A stretch of 64,000 bases of DNA from Paulinella micropora (lineage: Eukaryota; Cercozoa; Imbricatea; Euglyphida; Paulinellidae): assembly GCA_019918135.1 (NCBI GenBank), contig WBZZ01003746.1, positions 15,001 through 79,000 of the forward strand. The letters are read 5' to 3'. The notes under the pieces were generated by a model. That model did no database searches and was not told the DNA's origin. It saw only the letters and a list, made by a program, of their open reading frames with translations. Of the stretch, positions 11,442 to 22,659 are shown piece after piece. Both the position numbers and the translations under genes were made by a program. Within the stretch, counting starts at the first letter, position 1; each line of letters begins with the position of its first letter.

Positions 11442-12202
11442 CAACGGAATCTATCTCTCAATACGCAGAGTTTAGGGAGGCTACCCCGCTAAGGATAAAG
11501 AATAACCGAAGAAAAGACGTCTAATGACTTTGGAATTTGGGTCACACAAAATGTAATGACCTTAACAGATTGGTAATACTCACTTGATTCTAGGCATTCC
11601 AGACTATGATTCGCGAATACTCTAGAAAGTGTCCTTGTCAGTAATAAAGGTATTAATAACTGTCCGGCCTGTGAACCTGACTATGACTAAGACTATCCAA
11701 ATTACCGTGAAATTGACTAGGTAGAGTAACGGTTATTCACAGTACATTACAACGCTCCCCCTTAGTCGCAAGTCATAGGCTATACATACTAGTGTGTAAA
11801 TATGGAGTTTGAAAAATAGTCACGGGTGAGGACTTTCATCAGTTATGGGTAACTCGAAGATTATCAACTCCCACTTGAATTACATCACATCCTCTATGTA
11901 TGTATATATGTAGTCATGCAGTAACATGTATGAAGTATGTATGTGTTCAAAAATTTGCAAGCGCTTTCCGTACAGGGTAGCAAAATCGAAAAATTTTAGA
12001 TTTCCTATTCTAGGATAGAAAGAATGATAGAAAGAAATTTGAGTTGGGATAGGGATAGATAGATAGATAGATATATCCGGGCCTCGCCGCCGCCAGCCTC
12101 GCCGGCTCTTGACCCTTGCGCAAAACAAAATTCAGTGCTGCAACAAGCAAAAATTACACAAAACACTCAAAAAAAAACATAAGTGAGTGGACATGCAAAT
12201 CC
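11442..12202 (-). repeat. 5' LTR of Copia element A
   Basis: It starts with GGAATCTATCTCTCAATACG and ends with AGTGAGTGGACATGCAAATCC. It is more like the partial LTR at 18997 than the 3' LTR of its own element. A short (GATA)n run lies at 12054-12075. At 12203 the sequence switches to the duplicated flank that also starts at 1846. Confidence 0.75.
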
Positions 12203-13517
12203 TTCAATCACATTATATTAATATTGGCAGCAGTTTATCATGAGTCCACCGTCTTAAGGTTACAGAAATCCTTTCCCCAAGCAGCAGGGACGGGTTCATC
12301 AGAATTGCGAACTTCTTCTGGTTCTTGTCTCTCTCTTGAAGTTTTCCATGGCGGGACATGGTTCGAAAGAAATTCGATAGAAAAGCGTTGGGAAGTGAGT
12401 ATTTTCCAGCAAAAACATGAAGGACCTGCCTGAACTTTTTTTAGCGTGAGTGATTGGTCGGTTGAGGAAGTTGTGGTATCTCAAAATCTAATATTCAAAC
12501 ACTGTTACAAACACTTTATGTTCTTTGCAGCATAAATAATGTTGTCAACTGTATCTATCTCTCAAACGCAGAGTTTAGGGAAGCTACCCCGCTAAGGGTA
12601 AAGAATAACCAAAGAAAAGACTTTTAATCACTTTGTGTCACACAAATGTGATGACCTTAACAGAATGATAATGCTCATTTGATTCTAGGCATTCCAGACT
12701 ATGATTCGCGAATACTCTAGAAAATGTCTTTGTCAGTAATAAAGGTATTAATAACTGTCCGGCCTATGAACCTGCCTATGACTAAGACTATCCAAATTAC
12801 TGGTAAATTGACTAGGTGGAGTAACGGTTATTAATAGTACATTACAACGCTCCCGGCCCCTTAGTCGCAAGTCATAGGCTATATTAGTAGCCAGTGTGTA
12901 ATATGAAAAAATAGTGGTGAGGATCAGTTATGGGTAACCCGAAGGTCATCAACTCCCAATTTCATCACATCCTCTATGCATGTATATATATATGTAGTTA
13001 CGCAGTAACATGTATGAAGTAGTATGTGTTCAAAAATTTGCAAGCGCTTCCCGTAGAGGGTAGCAAAATCGAAAAATTTTAGATTTTCTATTTTAGGACA
13101 GAAACAACGATAGGAACGCAGGTGTCAAAAACCGTCGAGCCAAGGCTGGATCGCCGACTACCACGCGAGGCCGGCAGCCACGAGGCTATCCCCAACTTAA
13201 ACACTCAAAACAAAGCTGCTGCAACAAGCAACAAACTGACCAAAACACTCAAAGCAAACATAAGTGAGTGGACATGCAAATCCCGAAATTACTCGATCTT
13301 TACCGTAAATTTGTTAAGTAAATACTCGAATTGTTCTTTCGGTAAATATTTTGTCATTACATCTCCTATCTGCTTCTTCGTACTTACTTTTACAAACTTA
13401 ATCTCACCGTCTCTCTGTAGGTGGTGCATAAAGTGTAATTCTAAAGGTAAGTGTTTAGTTCTATTACCTGACATACCCCTATCTGCTGCTAAGATTGTTT
13501 GAGAGTTATCCTCAAAT
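12203..13517. repeat. Right copy of the duplicated flank-LTR block
   Basis: Near-identical to 1846-3160. It contains the 344-base flank (12203-12546), a full LTR (12547-13286) and the end of pol. The flank itself has no recognisable gene. Confidence 0.8.
12547..13286 (-). repeat. 3' LTR of Copia element B
   Basis: Almost identical to the LTR at 2190-2930 and bordered by the same flank. It directly follows the pol end of element B on the minus strand. Confidence 0.75.
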
Positions 13518-15507
13518 AATTCTATCGGGCTTTTTGGGCTATGTTTAGTTCTTGTGTGATGTGTTTCAGTGCAAGTCCCTCTCTAATGCACTCAGTCGCT
13601 GCAAATATTTCAGCATCATTGGAACTCAGGGCGATGCGACTCTGTCGCTTTGATAACCATGCAACTGGATCGCTGCCCCATAGGATCACGAATCCAGTGC
13701 GGGACTTCCCTGTTTTCTTACAAGCTTTGTGAGCCGTGTCGGGCCACATGGAAAGTTTTGGATAGGTTTGCCCTTCCTGTTCTGACTTAGGCTCATGGTA
13801 AGCTAAACCTCGATAAGAGTTAACTAAATAACGAAAGATTCTTCCTAACATCGCATAAGTTATTCCCTTATCGATAGTTTGCATGACACTTGCCGAATTT
13901 AGTGCTTGTTCTATATCGGGTCTTGTCATCTTTGCAAGAAATAGCAAACGACCAACTAAACTAGGAATTGAAAATTTTCGCAAGCTGGCTGATTCTGACA
14001 TCGGTTCCGTGAAATGTTCTTGCGCTGGAGTAGTGACGGGTTTAGCAGAATCGTAACCTACCTCTTTTAGTATCTCCTGCTGATATTTTCGCTGATGCAA
14101 AATTATTTTCCCGTTTGATTGCTCTATCTCTATTCCTTTGAATTCATGGGCTATACCGAGTCTTTTGAGCGGGAAATGTTTTTCTAATGCTGACGCAAAA
14201 CGCTCATATGCTTGTTTGTTTGGTGCGGTGAACAACAAGTCATCTACATGAAATATCCCTACTATCGCTTCTCTCAAAGTTTTATCATTTTCTACAAACA
14301 TACATAAGTCAGAGTCTAGCAACCTAAAACCTAGCTCCTCTAACTTGGGTGCTAATATCTCATACCATCTTCTTCCTGCCTGAGGTGCACCATATAAAGC
14401 ACCATCTATACGCCATATCATCCCCTCATGCCCTCCTCTGTCTACACTCTCTGGCGCATATGCATAGACAGGGTCATTCATGCGAGCATTTAGGTATGCA
14501 TTTTTAAAATCTATGCCTTATAGTTTGTGTTTGTGCCAGGCAGATAGTTTAGCAAGAAATAAAAGTGAATGGTGCGCGGCGCAAGGAACAAAGAGCTGAT
14601 CTGGGTTATAGCTAACACCGGGTTCTAACATATCTCCCCATAAAGCCAAACGAGACTTTATGAACTTTTTCCCGTTCTCATCTAACTTTACTTTGTGAAC
14701 CCATGTCAATGTAACTACCTCACTAACTCCTGCCTTGCTTGCCTCCTTATGGGGAGCCCATGTGTATGTGCTAAAGGATTGAAGAGCTTTTAGCTCTGCT
14801 TTCATACCCTCTAAAACATCTTTAGCTGTCAAACCTGCCTCTATGACATCTTTGGGTACTCTGACATCTACATACAAATAAAAATCACGAATCTCATCTG
14901 CCACCATACGATCATCGCATAAAAACATATTAGCGGGACTTTGCAACGGGTATTCGGGATCTTTCACGGAGTATTTGTGGATTTCCGAATTCAACATCCG
15001 TTCCTCTTCGTCTTCAAACTTAACTATGTGGGTGGGCTGAGGTCTGTCTCTTACTACGAGTCTATTTCTGGGGTCACACACTCTGCTGACTACCCATACC
15101 CGTACTATGCTCTCCCATCCCTCACCGTACTTTTTCTTCGCCCATCCATCTTCCCATGCACGCGCTGGCACTCTTACTACCTTACCTATCAGCTCTTGAG
15201 CCTCTCTCTTCTCTCTCTTGGGCTCACTGCTGGGGGTAAATCTCTCTACTGCCTTGCGCTGCCTTTTACCAGGGATTATGTTACTCTCCGTTACTTTCTG
15301 ACTATGCTCCCACGTTAATCCCTTAGATGGTAATGATTTTTCTTCGTATGCTCTTCTTTCATGTATTTTTAGTGGATCTGTTTGATCTTGTTCATCTTTA
15401 TGCTCTTGTGATTTGATCTTGTGCTCTGTGGATGATTGTTGTGGATAATGTGGCTCTGGACTTGTGTGCAGGCGTGTATATTTGTGATCCAGTGTATTCT
15501 TCTCCAC
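13289..15507 (-). mobile_element. Copia B: reverse transcriptase and RNase H
   Basis: Contains the same landmarks as copy A: TWVHKVKLDENGKKFIKSRL, LYGAPQAGRRWYE, FHVDDLL, then the RNase H segment and the MSGNRTKHLPL terminal part. The finger/palm part lies around 14500-15500 and the connection and RNase H lie towards 13300. Fossil, broken. Confidence 0.85.
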
Positions 15508-15525
15508 ATGCTCATTTTCATAATA

Positions 15526-15913
15526 TTATGCGTGCTCATTCTCATTCACATCAACATCAACATTCTCTATCTCCCCCTCAGCTTCATCAAATTGTGTTGC
15601 TGGGTGGTCGTTGTTGACGTTGTGCGGTGACTTAGGTGATTGAGGTGGTGACTGGGGTGGTGATGCTTGTGGAGATGTGTGTGGTTGCATTCTCATTCTC
15701 CCCCTCAGAGTCATCATTATCCCACGACACCAGTTTAGGAGGATGAGCTTGTTTACCGATTTTGTGAATATCAAATCTCACATCTCTCACTCGGGAAATT
15801 ATCTTCTTACCAACCCATACGCGGTATAATTCCCGAAATAGATCATATCCTACTAGCATCACCTTCTCCACTCTGTACTCTCCTTTCCGCACTTTAGTCT
15901 TAGGTACGTGCAA
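15526..15913 (-). mobile_element. Copia B: integrase C-terminal part and linker
   Basis: Shows the GKK/EKVMLVGYDLFRELYRVW box and KIISRVRDVRFDIHK, followed by a proline- and asparagine-rich linker with short N/D/E repeats. Only part of the integrase is recognisable in this copy. Fossil. Confidence 0.65.
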
Positions 15914-15987
15914 TTCTTTCTCTCTCTTATTTTCTTCATGCTTACTTATCTCCTTTTTGTTGTCATTTGTGGGGCTTTCCTCCCCTT

Positions 15988-16705
15988 CTACCCCATTGTT
16001 GCGAAAGGATCATACCTCTCCTTGACTTTCAATGGTTCATCATATTCGTCATCCCATCTATATATCATACTCTTAGTTAACCTCCCCCTTACTAATATAT
16101 CACTCTCGTTAATGTGGATGGGGTGTTTGAGTATTACTAACTGTCCGTTTTGGTGGATGACTGATCTGTTGTGTTTGTGCTCCATCTGTCCTGTAGAGAC
16201 TATGCTAACTGGTAAGGTAGTGTCGAGTAACATCTTCTTTTCTACTGCTCTAAGCCGTCCTTTCCATCTATCACTGTCAGCCTAGCTCTTCATGACTTAC
16301 TCAACTCCCTCTCTCCATTACCTGTCAGTAGCTCTACCGGGTCTATCTCATCGACATCCATCAATCTGTCTTCTCTGCATGATATGTCTGTGCTTGCTCC
16401 ACTATCCTGTACTGTCATGTCTCTCTTTTTCATTACTCTTTTTCTCACATGTATCAATACATGCTCTGTCTCTTCTTCTGTCTCTGTCTCGTTTCTGTCT
16501 CTAGTTCTCCCTCTCCTCTATCCTCACCTTCTCGGTCTTCTGTGAGTTGTGGAGGTGCAGTGATGGGACTCTGTCTGACTGCTCTATTCAAGTACACTCT
16601 TTCTATTGCTCTCACTATGTCAGTCAAAAAGTCATCTCTCTCTAGTTCACCACTCACAACATGCATCACTTCTCCATTCATTCCCCTCACGCACTCATTC
16701 ATCAA
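15988..16705 (-). mobile_element. Copia B: protease region
   Basis: Collinear with 6508-7125 of copy A. It keeps the LLDTTLPVSIVSTGQM segment and the upstream glutamate/threonine-rich spacer. Fossil, broken. Confidence 0.65.
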
Positions 16706-16846
16706 CGTTTAGCTATTTCATTTATATCTTTGAAAGTGATGACATGAGGTTTGATGGATTGCGTGTTTGTTGTGTGTGTTGGTGGGAGTGTTGTGATTTG
16801 TCTAGAACTAGATATTTGGAGTTGTTGTGAGGTGGGACCTTCTTGC

Positions 16847-18880
16847 TTACCAAACTTGTTGGCAGAAGTGGGCCCAGTCGTTGCTTTCCCTCATCAACTC
16901 CACTCTCTTCGCTCCCTTCTTTGCTCTGGCCGGTCCGCTGACTAGAAAATGGATTATGTTTGCTAAACTTTTTTTCATGTGGTGGTTGCGGAATATTTTG
17001 CGAGACTTGTAGATTATGGAAATTTTGGTGTCACGTAAAGTTTCAAATTGCCCGAAAACGAGTCTTTGCGAAATTTTATGGGACTTTTCCAATGCCGCAG
17101 CTTTAAGACCTCGTTCGTCAGGGTAGTAAGGTTTGGGGGGATGCAACACGGGACATACCGACAAATTCAACTCCGGGTAATCTGGGTCTTGTGTGGCGTG
17201 ATATCCGCAGTACCTCGCATAAGATAATCGTTTCGCGTGATTTTCGTATACTCCCTTTCCTTTTGATTTTTCAACGGAAACATTACACGGTTTTTTTCGT
17301 CTGTTTATTCCTGCACATTTCGTGTCTGACGTGACTCCGTAAGAACTCTCAAGCCTCAAAGGAGTTTCGTTAGGGTTAGGGATGACTGGGGAACATCGTG
17401 AGGTGGCGGATACCAACCGCACTTCCTTGCCTTCTCCCCGTAGTGAGGAGGAAACTCGTAGGGTGGCCGATACTCAACCGCACTTCCCGTCCTTCTCCTC
17501 TCTCACTACGTCTATTTCCTACCCTAGGTGTAGTCTTTGTATCGTTCAAAAAGGCTTGGGGACTTGTAGACTCGTGGGGAGGTGAGCTTGGTTGCTCATC
17601 CTCTTTTTCTCTTTCCTCCTCATCATCATTGCTCTTACCATAAGTGCTCCCCATATGGATTAAAGCAATATTTGTATCAGAGTCACTTTGTTCGCTTTCG
17701 TTTTTGTCGTTGTCGGTTGTTATCAAAGTGAGTGCTTTCTTTTTCTTGTAAAATGGTTTCTTTTTGTTCTTGTAATTGTTCTTTTGTTCGTTCTTTTCTT
17801 GTTCTGCGGTCTTGTCTTCTGTTTGATTCCGCTTCATTTTTCCTTCTTTGCGGAACTTTTCCGAAATCACCGAACAATATCTCATGGTATGGCCTTTGGC
17901 ATCACATCCGAACACGTGACTTTGAGTGTCCAGTTTGGAGCTGTCTTTGGTCCCGGTTTATTGTCTCCCCTTTTCGCTTTGTTATCCATTAGGAGATTGG
18001 TCTCTTGCTGCTGCTTGCCATCCCGAGATTTCCTGTTGTTATGTTTACGTATTTGAGCTTTTCTTTCACGGAATCTGTTACGTCTTTCTTTTTCTTCCCA
18101 CATTTTCCATATTTCCTTAGATGCTTTGCATAATTCCGAGAAATTTAGTCTTAGTCTGGCCGGGAGATCATAGTGGTCCACCTGAAATTTATCCCCGAAA
18201 GCTGGATGGTAGCGCAATTTCTTAAATGGCTTTCTCTTTGCTTCCTCATCGGAAAATGGCGTCCCACGTAGACTTTCAAGCTGGATTTTCTTTGCGAGAA
18301 ATTCATTTAGCCAGTCTACATACCTCTCACCTGCCCTTGGCATCGTTCTCTCAAAATCTTCCTCTAACATGTACCTACCTGCTCCAGAAATGCATCCCCA
18401 CTGATCTCTGACTACTATCAACTCTTCAATGGGTCCTTTCGTTTTCTGTGTTCGCAGGAAGTTAGATACATTGTCTTTGGAAAAAGCCACAGACAGACAT
18501 AACTGCAAAGTTTTCATCCTTTCATAATATTTCTTCTCTTTGCGTATAGCTGTCTTTCTTCTTGTATGTTGTTTTCTACTTAGTCTTTTCTTCTTCCTCG
18601 CTTCTTTCTCTTTCCACTCTCTCTTTTGTTCTGCTGTCATTTTATCCCAATCGTCTGGTTGTTTGTGATCTTCTTTCTTTGTCTGGGGTCTCTGTCTTCC
18701 TCTCTGAGATGCATCTGACTCTTCATCTTCCTCACTATCACTTATGGGCGTGTCGGGCTCTTCTAAGTCTTCTGCCGCCTTAGCCCTTGCTTCGTCGTAA
18801 GGAAAGTCCCTTTTGGCTTTAGCTGTGTCAGCCAATGCCACAGATACCATCTCTGCCACGTGGACAGATACTCCCTGCAT
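16847..18880 (-). mobile_element. Copia B: gag and nucleocapsid region
   Basis: A 332-residue frame (17882-18880) has an acidic SDSEEDEESD patch, a basic KRLSRKQHTRRKTAIRKEKK patch and a capsid-like helical part. It is followed by GCDAKGHTMRYC and a serine-rich spacer down to 16847. This copy preserves the natural 5' side of gag that copy A lacks. Fossil. Confidence 0.7.
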
Positions 18881-18959
18881 GTGCTTCTGAAACTTGCTTG
18901 ACCAAGGCCAAAAGCATTAGTCATCGCCCTCGAATATGGGCACTTGACTCAATACGTGC

Positions 18960-18998
18960 TTCTGCACGCTTGCCTCCTTGTCAAGGCTCATAACCAAC
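18960..18998 (-). promoter_or_regulatory. Candidate primer-binding site, initiator tRNA-Met anticodon region
   Basis: Immediately inside the 5' LTR end the minus strand reads GTTGGTTATGAGCC; the + strand reads GGCTCATAACC. That string matches the anticodon stem-loop of eukaryotic initiator tRNA-Met (GGCUCAUAACC), not a tRNA 3' end. Drosophila copia is known to prime from a cleaved half of this tRNA, so the same mechanism is inferred here. Confidence 0.55.
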
Positions 18999-19311
18999 GG
19001 AATCTATCTCTCAATACGCAGAGTTTAGGGAAGCTACCCCGCTAAGGGTAAAGAATAACCGAAGAAAAGACTCAGTTAATGACTTTGGAATTTGGGTCAC
19101 ACAAAATGTAATGACCTTAACAGATTGGTAATACTCACTTGATTCTAGGCATTCCAGACTATGATTCGCGAATACTCTAGAAAGTGTCCTTGTCAGTAAT
19201 AAAGGTATTAATAACTGTCCTGCCTATGAACTTGACTATGACTAAGACTATCCAAATTACAGTGAAATTGACTAGGTAGAGTAACTGCTATTCACAGTAC
19301 ATTACAACGCA
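18997..19311 (-). repeat. Partial 5' LTR of Copia element B
   Basis: About 315 bases match the low-coordinate part of the other LTRs (GGAATCTATCTCTCAATACG to GTACATTACAACG). After 19311 the sequence leaves the LTR and enters DNA that leads into the right inverted-repeat arm. Confidence 0.7.
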
Positions 19312-19329
19312 GTATATTTAAAGTTTTGA

Positions 19330-19575
19330 CAGCATTTTAAAGTGGAACCGGCCGGGCCGGTGTCTGACTTAAATGGAAAAGTTTCCAACTGACGGCATAC
19401 GATTGCTATTTCCTCCTAGGTGGATAACTTGACCACTAAAACCGCTTCTCGAAAGCGCGCACAGTAATTCTCGCACAAGACATACGATTGTCTTCTAGCA
19501 AGGAAGGGAGCGAGGGTCGAACGATCGGTCCTTTGAAATTTCTCGTTTTCTGGTTAAACATTTGTTTATTAAATA
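19330..19575 (-). repeat. Right arm of the dispersed inverted repeat
   Basis: Reverse complement of 10760-11000. It carries ACCGGCCGGGCCGGTGT, CCGCTTCTCGAAAGCGCG and GGGAGCGAGGGTCGAACGAT. The short conserved frame reads leftward here. Confidence 0.7.
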
Positions 19576-20264
19576 AAACTGAATTGCTGCTTCCGATCTT
19601 TTTTTCCCGTACCGGTGATTGTTTCGCGTGGCACACCGTGGCACGCAACTCCTTTGTCGCTTCACCGCGCCGAGCCAGGATGCACTCAGTTAATGGTTGA
19701 TTAAAATGACCTTTGACGTCACAAGTTATTAATGAGTGGTCACGTTTTTTTCATAGTTCGCTTAAATATGACAGACTGACCAAGTTAATCAATACACTGG
19801 CAAGCAAAGTACCGTAGGCTGCTAAGATTGTCACGTTTGTGGCTTAAAACCTTTAATAATCCACAAGATCCACAAATGTGGTTTTAAACCACAAATCATC
19901 TGCGAATTGCGGGGCGGGTTAAGGATTAAACATGTTCCGACTCTGTCTTTATTTCCACTCATCAAATTTTGGATCCACGTTGAAAGCCTCCGTGGATCGA
20001 GTGGACCGTACACTGACTCGGTTTGGTGTCCATATCTGCTACTCAGTGTGATGATGACAATGAAAGTGTTATTCAATAGAAAGAGCGTCACAGGCTTGTG
20101 GCATTGTCAGAGGGAAGGCAATCGCGGCAGTTCAGATGTCTGTGTGACAGTAGACTGCAGCCGCGTGACAGTAGACTTGACGCTGGCTTGTGACTGTGAC
20201 GATGAGAATGAAAGTTGCGTGGCGACTCCGCAGTTGCGAGTCAGAAGGAAGCTTTTGGCTACTC
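19576..20264. other. Host non-coding DNA, no gene seen
   Basis: Balanced composition with no convincing frame. Two related phrases recur: GTGATGATGACAATGAAAGTG near 20050 and GTGACGATGAGAATGAAAGT near 20200. This suggests degenerate repeats extending from the array that follows. Confidence 0.5.
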
Positions 20265-20605
20265 AGTTCAGTTGCCAGACCTAGACTTGCGCGCACTGCA
20301 CTGCTGCTATCGACTGTTGTATGAGAAGGAACACGATATACTATTAATAGAAGGTGCTTGTCTTGAGAGTGAAAGGGAAGGCTACCCGATTCAGTAGGAA
20401 TATCTAGACTCGTGCACACTGCATGCACAGCTGCTGCTCAGAGTCTGCTAATAGCTATCTACCGCTGTTACAGTGACTAGGAGAAGGACATTGTTGCGCC
20501 ATTCAGTCAAAGGTGTTCTCTTAAGAGTCCGTGGGGAAAGGCGGCGCTGCCTCTCAGTTCACTTGTCTAGACTTGTGCGCACTGCAGCTGCCGCTCATTC
20601 TTGGT
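20265..20605. repeat. Three degenerate tandem units of about 130-160 bp
   Basis: The phrase CAGTTCA(G/C)TTG..AGAC.TAGACTTG(C/T)GCGCACTGCA, or close variants, starts near 20265, 20398 and 20556. Each is followed by a GCTGC-rich stretch. The units are diverged, so the array is old. Confidence 0.5.
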
Positions 20606-20908
20606 AGATGATATGTATTTATTGTATGTCTCTGCGGTGTTGTATGATAGACTTCTCACGCAATTGATTTTTTTTTTGCGCAAATAACCTTTGAAAATAA
20701 AATACTTGCCACTCATAGAGATGAGTGGGAAGCGTAAGAGTTAAAAGGGAAGTGGCAACCTGGTGACTTTCAAAACCAAAACGAAGAGAACAAAATGAAA
20801 GAAAATAAGACATAAACAAATAACACGAGGCAATCGACTGTTAAACCGTAATATGTATGTATGATTGAAAAACTGACACAACATCTGAACTTCATTATGA
20901 CTATTTTT
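20606..20908. other. Downstream flank of a minus-strand exon, with poly(A) signal
   Basis: AT-rich. A minus-strand AATAAA lies at about 20617-20622 (TTTATT on +), roughly 290 bases past the stop of the putative last exon at 20909. No frame of note. Confidence 0.4.
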
Positions 20909-21147
20909 TCTTTAGCGTCTTGAAGGTGGTTGGTACTGCAACGCGAGTGGCAAGTGGCGTGTGCACAGGGCTTGCTGGCCTGTCGCGCCGCACGAGGGCT
21001 GGTGTCCAGAGCACGTGCTCAGCCTGGCCTGGTCCTGGCCGCGGCGGCGAGGAGGGCACGGGGCGGCGAGTGCGGCTGGGGCTGGCGGCGCGGGCCGGCG
21101 AGCGCGAGCTGGGCGCAGCGGCTGCCGTCAAGCGCTCCTACAGAAAT
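20909..21147 (-). CDS. Putative last exon of a proline/arginine-rich host protein
   Basis: On the minus strand TTTCTGTAG, a good acceptor, is followed by an open GC-rich frame. It reads ERLTAAAAPSSRSPARAAS, a proline/arginine-rich centre, then RVAVPTTFKTLKKK and a stop. The abrupt change from AT-rich intron-like DNA to about two-thirds G+C at the acceptor supports an exon. It may belong to the same gene as the coiled-coil exon at 23463-24073. I do not recognise the protein. Confidence 0.4.
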
Positions 21148-21354
21148 CCCATGGTTGCACATGTGTAGCCACGCACCGCAACAAAGACAGCAAGCAGCAA
21201 GCAACATCGGCAACATCCATGCAAGCAGAGCGGCTGGGAGCGCTGGCGTGGTGTTAAGGCTCTTCTGCGGGTGGTGACAGTGTGCCATGCGAGCAAGCGG
21301 CCAGGCTGCGGGCAGGCTGCAGTGCTAAGCCGACGGCAGGGCGGGCGGAGAGAC

Positions 21355-21475
21355 AGCAAGAGACAGAAAAAGAGAGAGAGAAAGAGAGAGATGGAGAGAA
21401 AAAGAAAAAGAGAAAGAAAGAGAGAAATGAGTGTGTGTGTGTGAGAGAGAGAGTGGGAGGGGGGGGGGGGGGAAT
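21355..21475. repeat. (GA)n-rich microsatellite
   Basis: Imperfect GAGA/GAAA runs end in GTGTGTGTG and a G tract at 21458-21472. Any open frame across it is a composition artefact. Confidence 0.9.
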
Positions 21476-21604
21476 AGAGTAAGAACAAAAAACGGTGGCA
21501 GGGCGGGTGTCAGCTGGGCAGCGGGCAGCGCGGCGCGGGCGGGGTGGGGGCCGGCGCACCTGGATCCAGGGTGCGTAGCGGAAGAAAGGTACCTAGCACA
21601 GCCA

Positions 21605-21609
21605 GAGAG

Positions 21610-21646
<37 letters not shown>

Positions 21647-21702
21647 AGAGAGAGAGAGAGATAGATAGATAGATAGATAGATAGACAGATAGATAGATAG
21701 AT

Positions 21703-21774
<72 letters not shown>

Positions 21775-21813
21775 AAGAAAGGAGAAAGAAAACGAGGAGG
21801 AGGAGGGAGAGAA

Positions 21814-21849
<36 letters not shown>

Positions 21850-21870
21850 AAGAAAGAAAGAAATAGAAGA

Positions 21871-21906
<36 letters not shown>

Positions 21907-21949
21907 AAAGAAAGAAAGAAATAAAGAAAGAGAGAGAGAGAGAGAGAGG

Positions 21950-21999
<50 letters not shown>

Positions 22000-22000
22000 G
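21605..22000. repeat. Compound (GA)n and (GATA)n microsatellite, about 400 bp
   Basis: GA runs frame a (GATA)n block at 21660-21750, then further GA, GAAA and GTGT blocks. It separates two GC-rich, exon-like islands. Confidence 0.95.
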
Positions 22001-22035
22001 GTAATGCGGCGTGATGTGCAGGCCAGGTCTTGCAG

Positions 22036-22147
22036 GGACCTGTTGCTCGGTGGCCTCTTGGAAGAGGCGCTCTGCTTTGAGCTCGCTGCCCGTCAGCCCC
22101 AGCTGCAGCCGCACCGCCGTGTCCGTCATAAAGAAGAACTCACGCGC
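22036..22147 (-). CDS. Putative exon in a GC-rich island
   Basis: On the minus strand TGTGGGGCAG is followed by an open 112-base stretch encoding AREFFFMTDTAVRLQLGLTG and then SELKAERLFQEATEQQ, ending CAACAG before GT. The residue pattern is globular and helical, unlike the surrounding microsatellites. A degenerate partial repeat of its start (CEFF.T) lies at 22196-22240. It may be an exon of the same minus-strand gene as 23463-24073. The family is unknown and the donor is weak. Confidence 0.35.
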
Positions 22148-22159
22148 AGCCTGCCCCAC

Positions 22160-22237
22160 AAACTACGAATGTATGTATGTATGTATGTATGTGGAGTGAT
22201 GAAGAACTCACACGTGCCGCCTGTCACCACACAACGA

Positions 22238-22298
<61 letters not shown>

Positions 22299-22500
22299 GA
22301 TGTATGTATGTAGCAACGGGGTGCGTCAACGAGGAGGTATATATGTATTCATGCATGCATGTATGTATGTGTGTATGTATGTATGTATGTATGTACATCA
22401 AATAATTGGATAGGACCGCGAGTATGTGTGTCTGCATGAAGCATCGAGTGTGTGTTTGTATGTATGTATGCATGTATGTATGTGTATGTAAATCGCTTAT
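22160..22500. repeat. (TATG)n, (GA)n and (ATGT)n microsatellites
   Basis: Successive tracts: TATG units at 22168-22192, a long GA run at 22238-22292, and ATGT/GTAT units at 22300-22490 with ATGC interruptions. No gene. Confidence 0.9.
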
Positions 22501-22640
22501 CTATATCTATATCTATATCTATATCTATATCTATATCTATATCTATATCTATATCTATATCTATATCTATATCTGTATCTATATCTGTATCTATATCTGT
22601 ATCTATATCTGTATCTGTATCTATATCTATATCTATATGC
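22495..22640. repeat. (CTATAT)n microsatellite
   Basis: A hexanucleotide array of CTATAT, with CTGTAT variants in its right half. Open frames here are Ile-Tyr or Ser-Ile repeats only. Confidence 0.95.
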
Positions 22641-22659
22641 TTATGTCTATGTGTGTCTG

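Larger units (their letters stand above)
2190..12202 (-). mobile_element. Ty1/Copia LTR retrotransposon, copy A (broken)
   Basis: The element reads on the minus strand: 5' LTR 11442-12202, gag/nucleocapsid, protease, integrase, reverse transcriptase-RNase H, 3' LTR 2190-2930. Integrase before reverse transcriptase is the Copia (Pseudoviridae) order. The two LTRs differ at roughly one base in ten over the part I compared by eye, far more than either differs from its counterpart in copy B. The insertion is therefore old or the element is recombinant. It is broken in several places and carries an unrelated gag-like insert near its 5' end. Confidence 0.85.
12547..19311 (-). mobile_element. Ty1/Copia LTR retrotransposon, copy B (broken)
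   Basis: Same family and orientation as copy A. The order on the minus strand is a partial 5' LTR (18997-19311), primer site, gag (18880 downwards), protease, a shortened integrase region, RT-RNase H and 3' LTR (12547-13286). Coding parts differ from copy A at scattered positions, while the pol end and 3' LTR are nearly identical. It lacks the extra gag-like insert of copy A. Several breaks. Confidence 0.85.

Noticed and set aside
21605-22000. Open frames of Ser-Leu and Arg-Glu repeats
   Set aside because: Composition artefacts of (GA)n and (GATA)n tracts.
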